DNA of 5,554 bases from the NCBI GenBank assembly GCA_964522445.1, contig CAZFUY010000142.1:1-5554 (forward strand). The letters are read 5' to 3'. The notes under the pieces were generated by a model that searched no databases, had not been told where the DNA came from, and saw only the letters and a list, made by a program, of their open reading frames with translations. This document shows, in pieces, positions 5,297 to 5,554 of the stretch. The DNA comes from CAZFUY01 sp964522445. GTDB taxonomy: Bacteria; Pseudomonadota; Gammaproteobacteria; SZUA-229. The position numbers were made by a program, and so were the translations under genes. Each line of letters starts with the position of its first letter. The first letter of the stretch is position 1.

Positions 5297-5554
5297 GTTT
5301 GCTGCTACATGCTCTACAAAGCGAAGCATATTACATGTGTAGCCATACTCATTGTCGTACCATGAAACTACTTTCACGAAAGTTCCGTCCAGAGCAATAC
5401 CGGCTTCTGAATCGAAAATAGAAGAGAAGCTGCAACCACGGAAATCAGTAGAAACAACTTTCTCATCTGTGTAACCCAGAGTTCGGCTCATATCGCCAGA
5501 TTCTGAAGCAGCTTTCATAGCGGCACAGATATCTTCGTATGAAGCTTCTTTGTC
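5294..5554 (-). CDS. gap: Glyceraldehyde-3-phosphate dehydrogenase, C-terminal part (second, divergent paralog)
   Basis: This is the last 86 codons of a GAPDH gene whose start lies beyond the right edge; the frame is open to 5554, and full-length family members have about 330-340 residues. Recognisable features are LGYTDEKVVSTDF, then SIFDSEAGIALDGTFVKVVSWYDNEYGY, the conserved C-terminal end of the catalytic domain. The pattern EDICAAMKAASE...LGYTDE..VSTDF resembles the E. coli GapA branch, unlike the complete paralog, which has NGPLVSIDFNHTSTTSNFDATLTR-type residues at this position. Both should catalyse the same reaction, possibly with different direction or cofactor preference, but the active-site and nucleotide-binding parts are outside the window. 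Its stop TAA coincides with the end of repeat copy B. Confidence 0.93.
   Translation of the reverse strand, partial: DKEASYEDICAAMKAASESGDMSRTLGYTDEKVVSTDFRGCSFSSIFDSEAGIALDGTFVKVVSWYDNEYGYTCNMLRFVEHVAAN

Overview
The window carries five co-directional genes of lower glycolysis / the Calvin cycle, all on the minus strand. Read in the direction of transcription (right to left) they are: the 3' end of a GAPDH gene (5294-5554), a complete second GAPDH gene of a different subfamily (3942-4946), pgk (2553-3734), pyk (907-2352) and the 5' three quarters of a class II fructose-bisphosphate aldolase gene (1-776). Together they run from fructose 1,6-bisphosphate to pyruvate: aldolase makes triose phosphates, GAPDH and PGK carry glyceraldehyde 3-phosphate to 3-phosphoglycerate, and PK makes pyruvate. 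All steps except PK are reversible and also serve gluconeogenesis or CO2 fixation.

The organism is most likely a gammaproteobacterium of moderate to low GC. The pyruvate kinase resembles E. coli PykA, the complete GAPDH resembles beta/gammaproteobacterial Gap proteins, and the aldolase is of the subtype found in Calvin-cycle operons. The gap-pgk-pyk-fba order is typical of autotrophic, methylotrophic and related proteobacteria. The lineage is inferred from remembered family resemblance, not from a search, and no RuBisCO or phosphoribulokinase gene is visible.

The genes themselves are ordinary and intact. The unusual part is the spacers. They are long for an operon (about 347, 207, 197 and 130 bp), AT-rich and full of inverted repeats. 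Two copies of a 119-bp palindromic element, 108/119 identical by my hand alignment and without gaps, begin exactly at the TAA stop codons of the two GAPDH genes. Further downstream, inverted repeats followed by T-runs lie ahead of gap2 and pgk and look like weak intrinsic terminators or attenuators. The pyk leader holds a 67-bp palindromic repeat and two smaller hairpins, the last only a few bases from a strong Shine-Dalgarno sequence that serves a TTG start. I see no tRNA, rRNA, CRISPR array, transposase or defence gene, and no evidence of a new multi-gene system; the repeat family at the gap stop codons is the main item to follow up.
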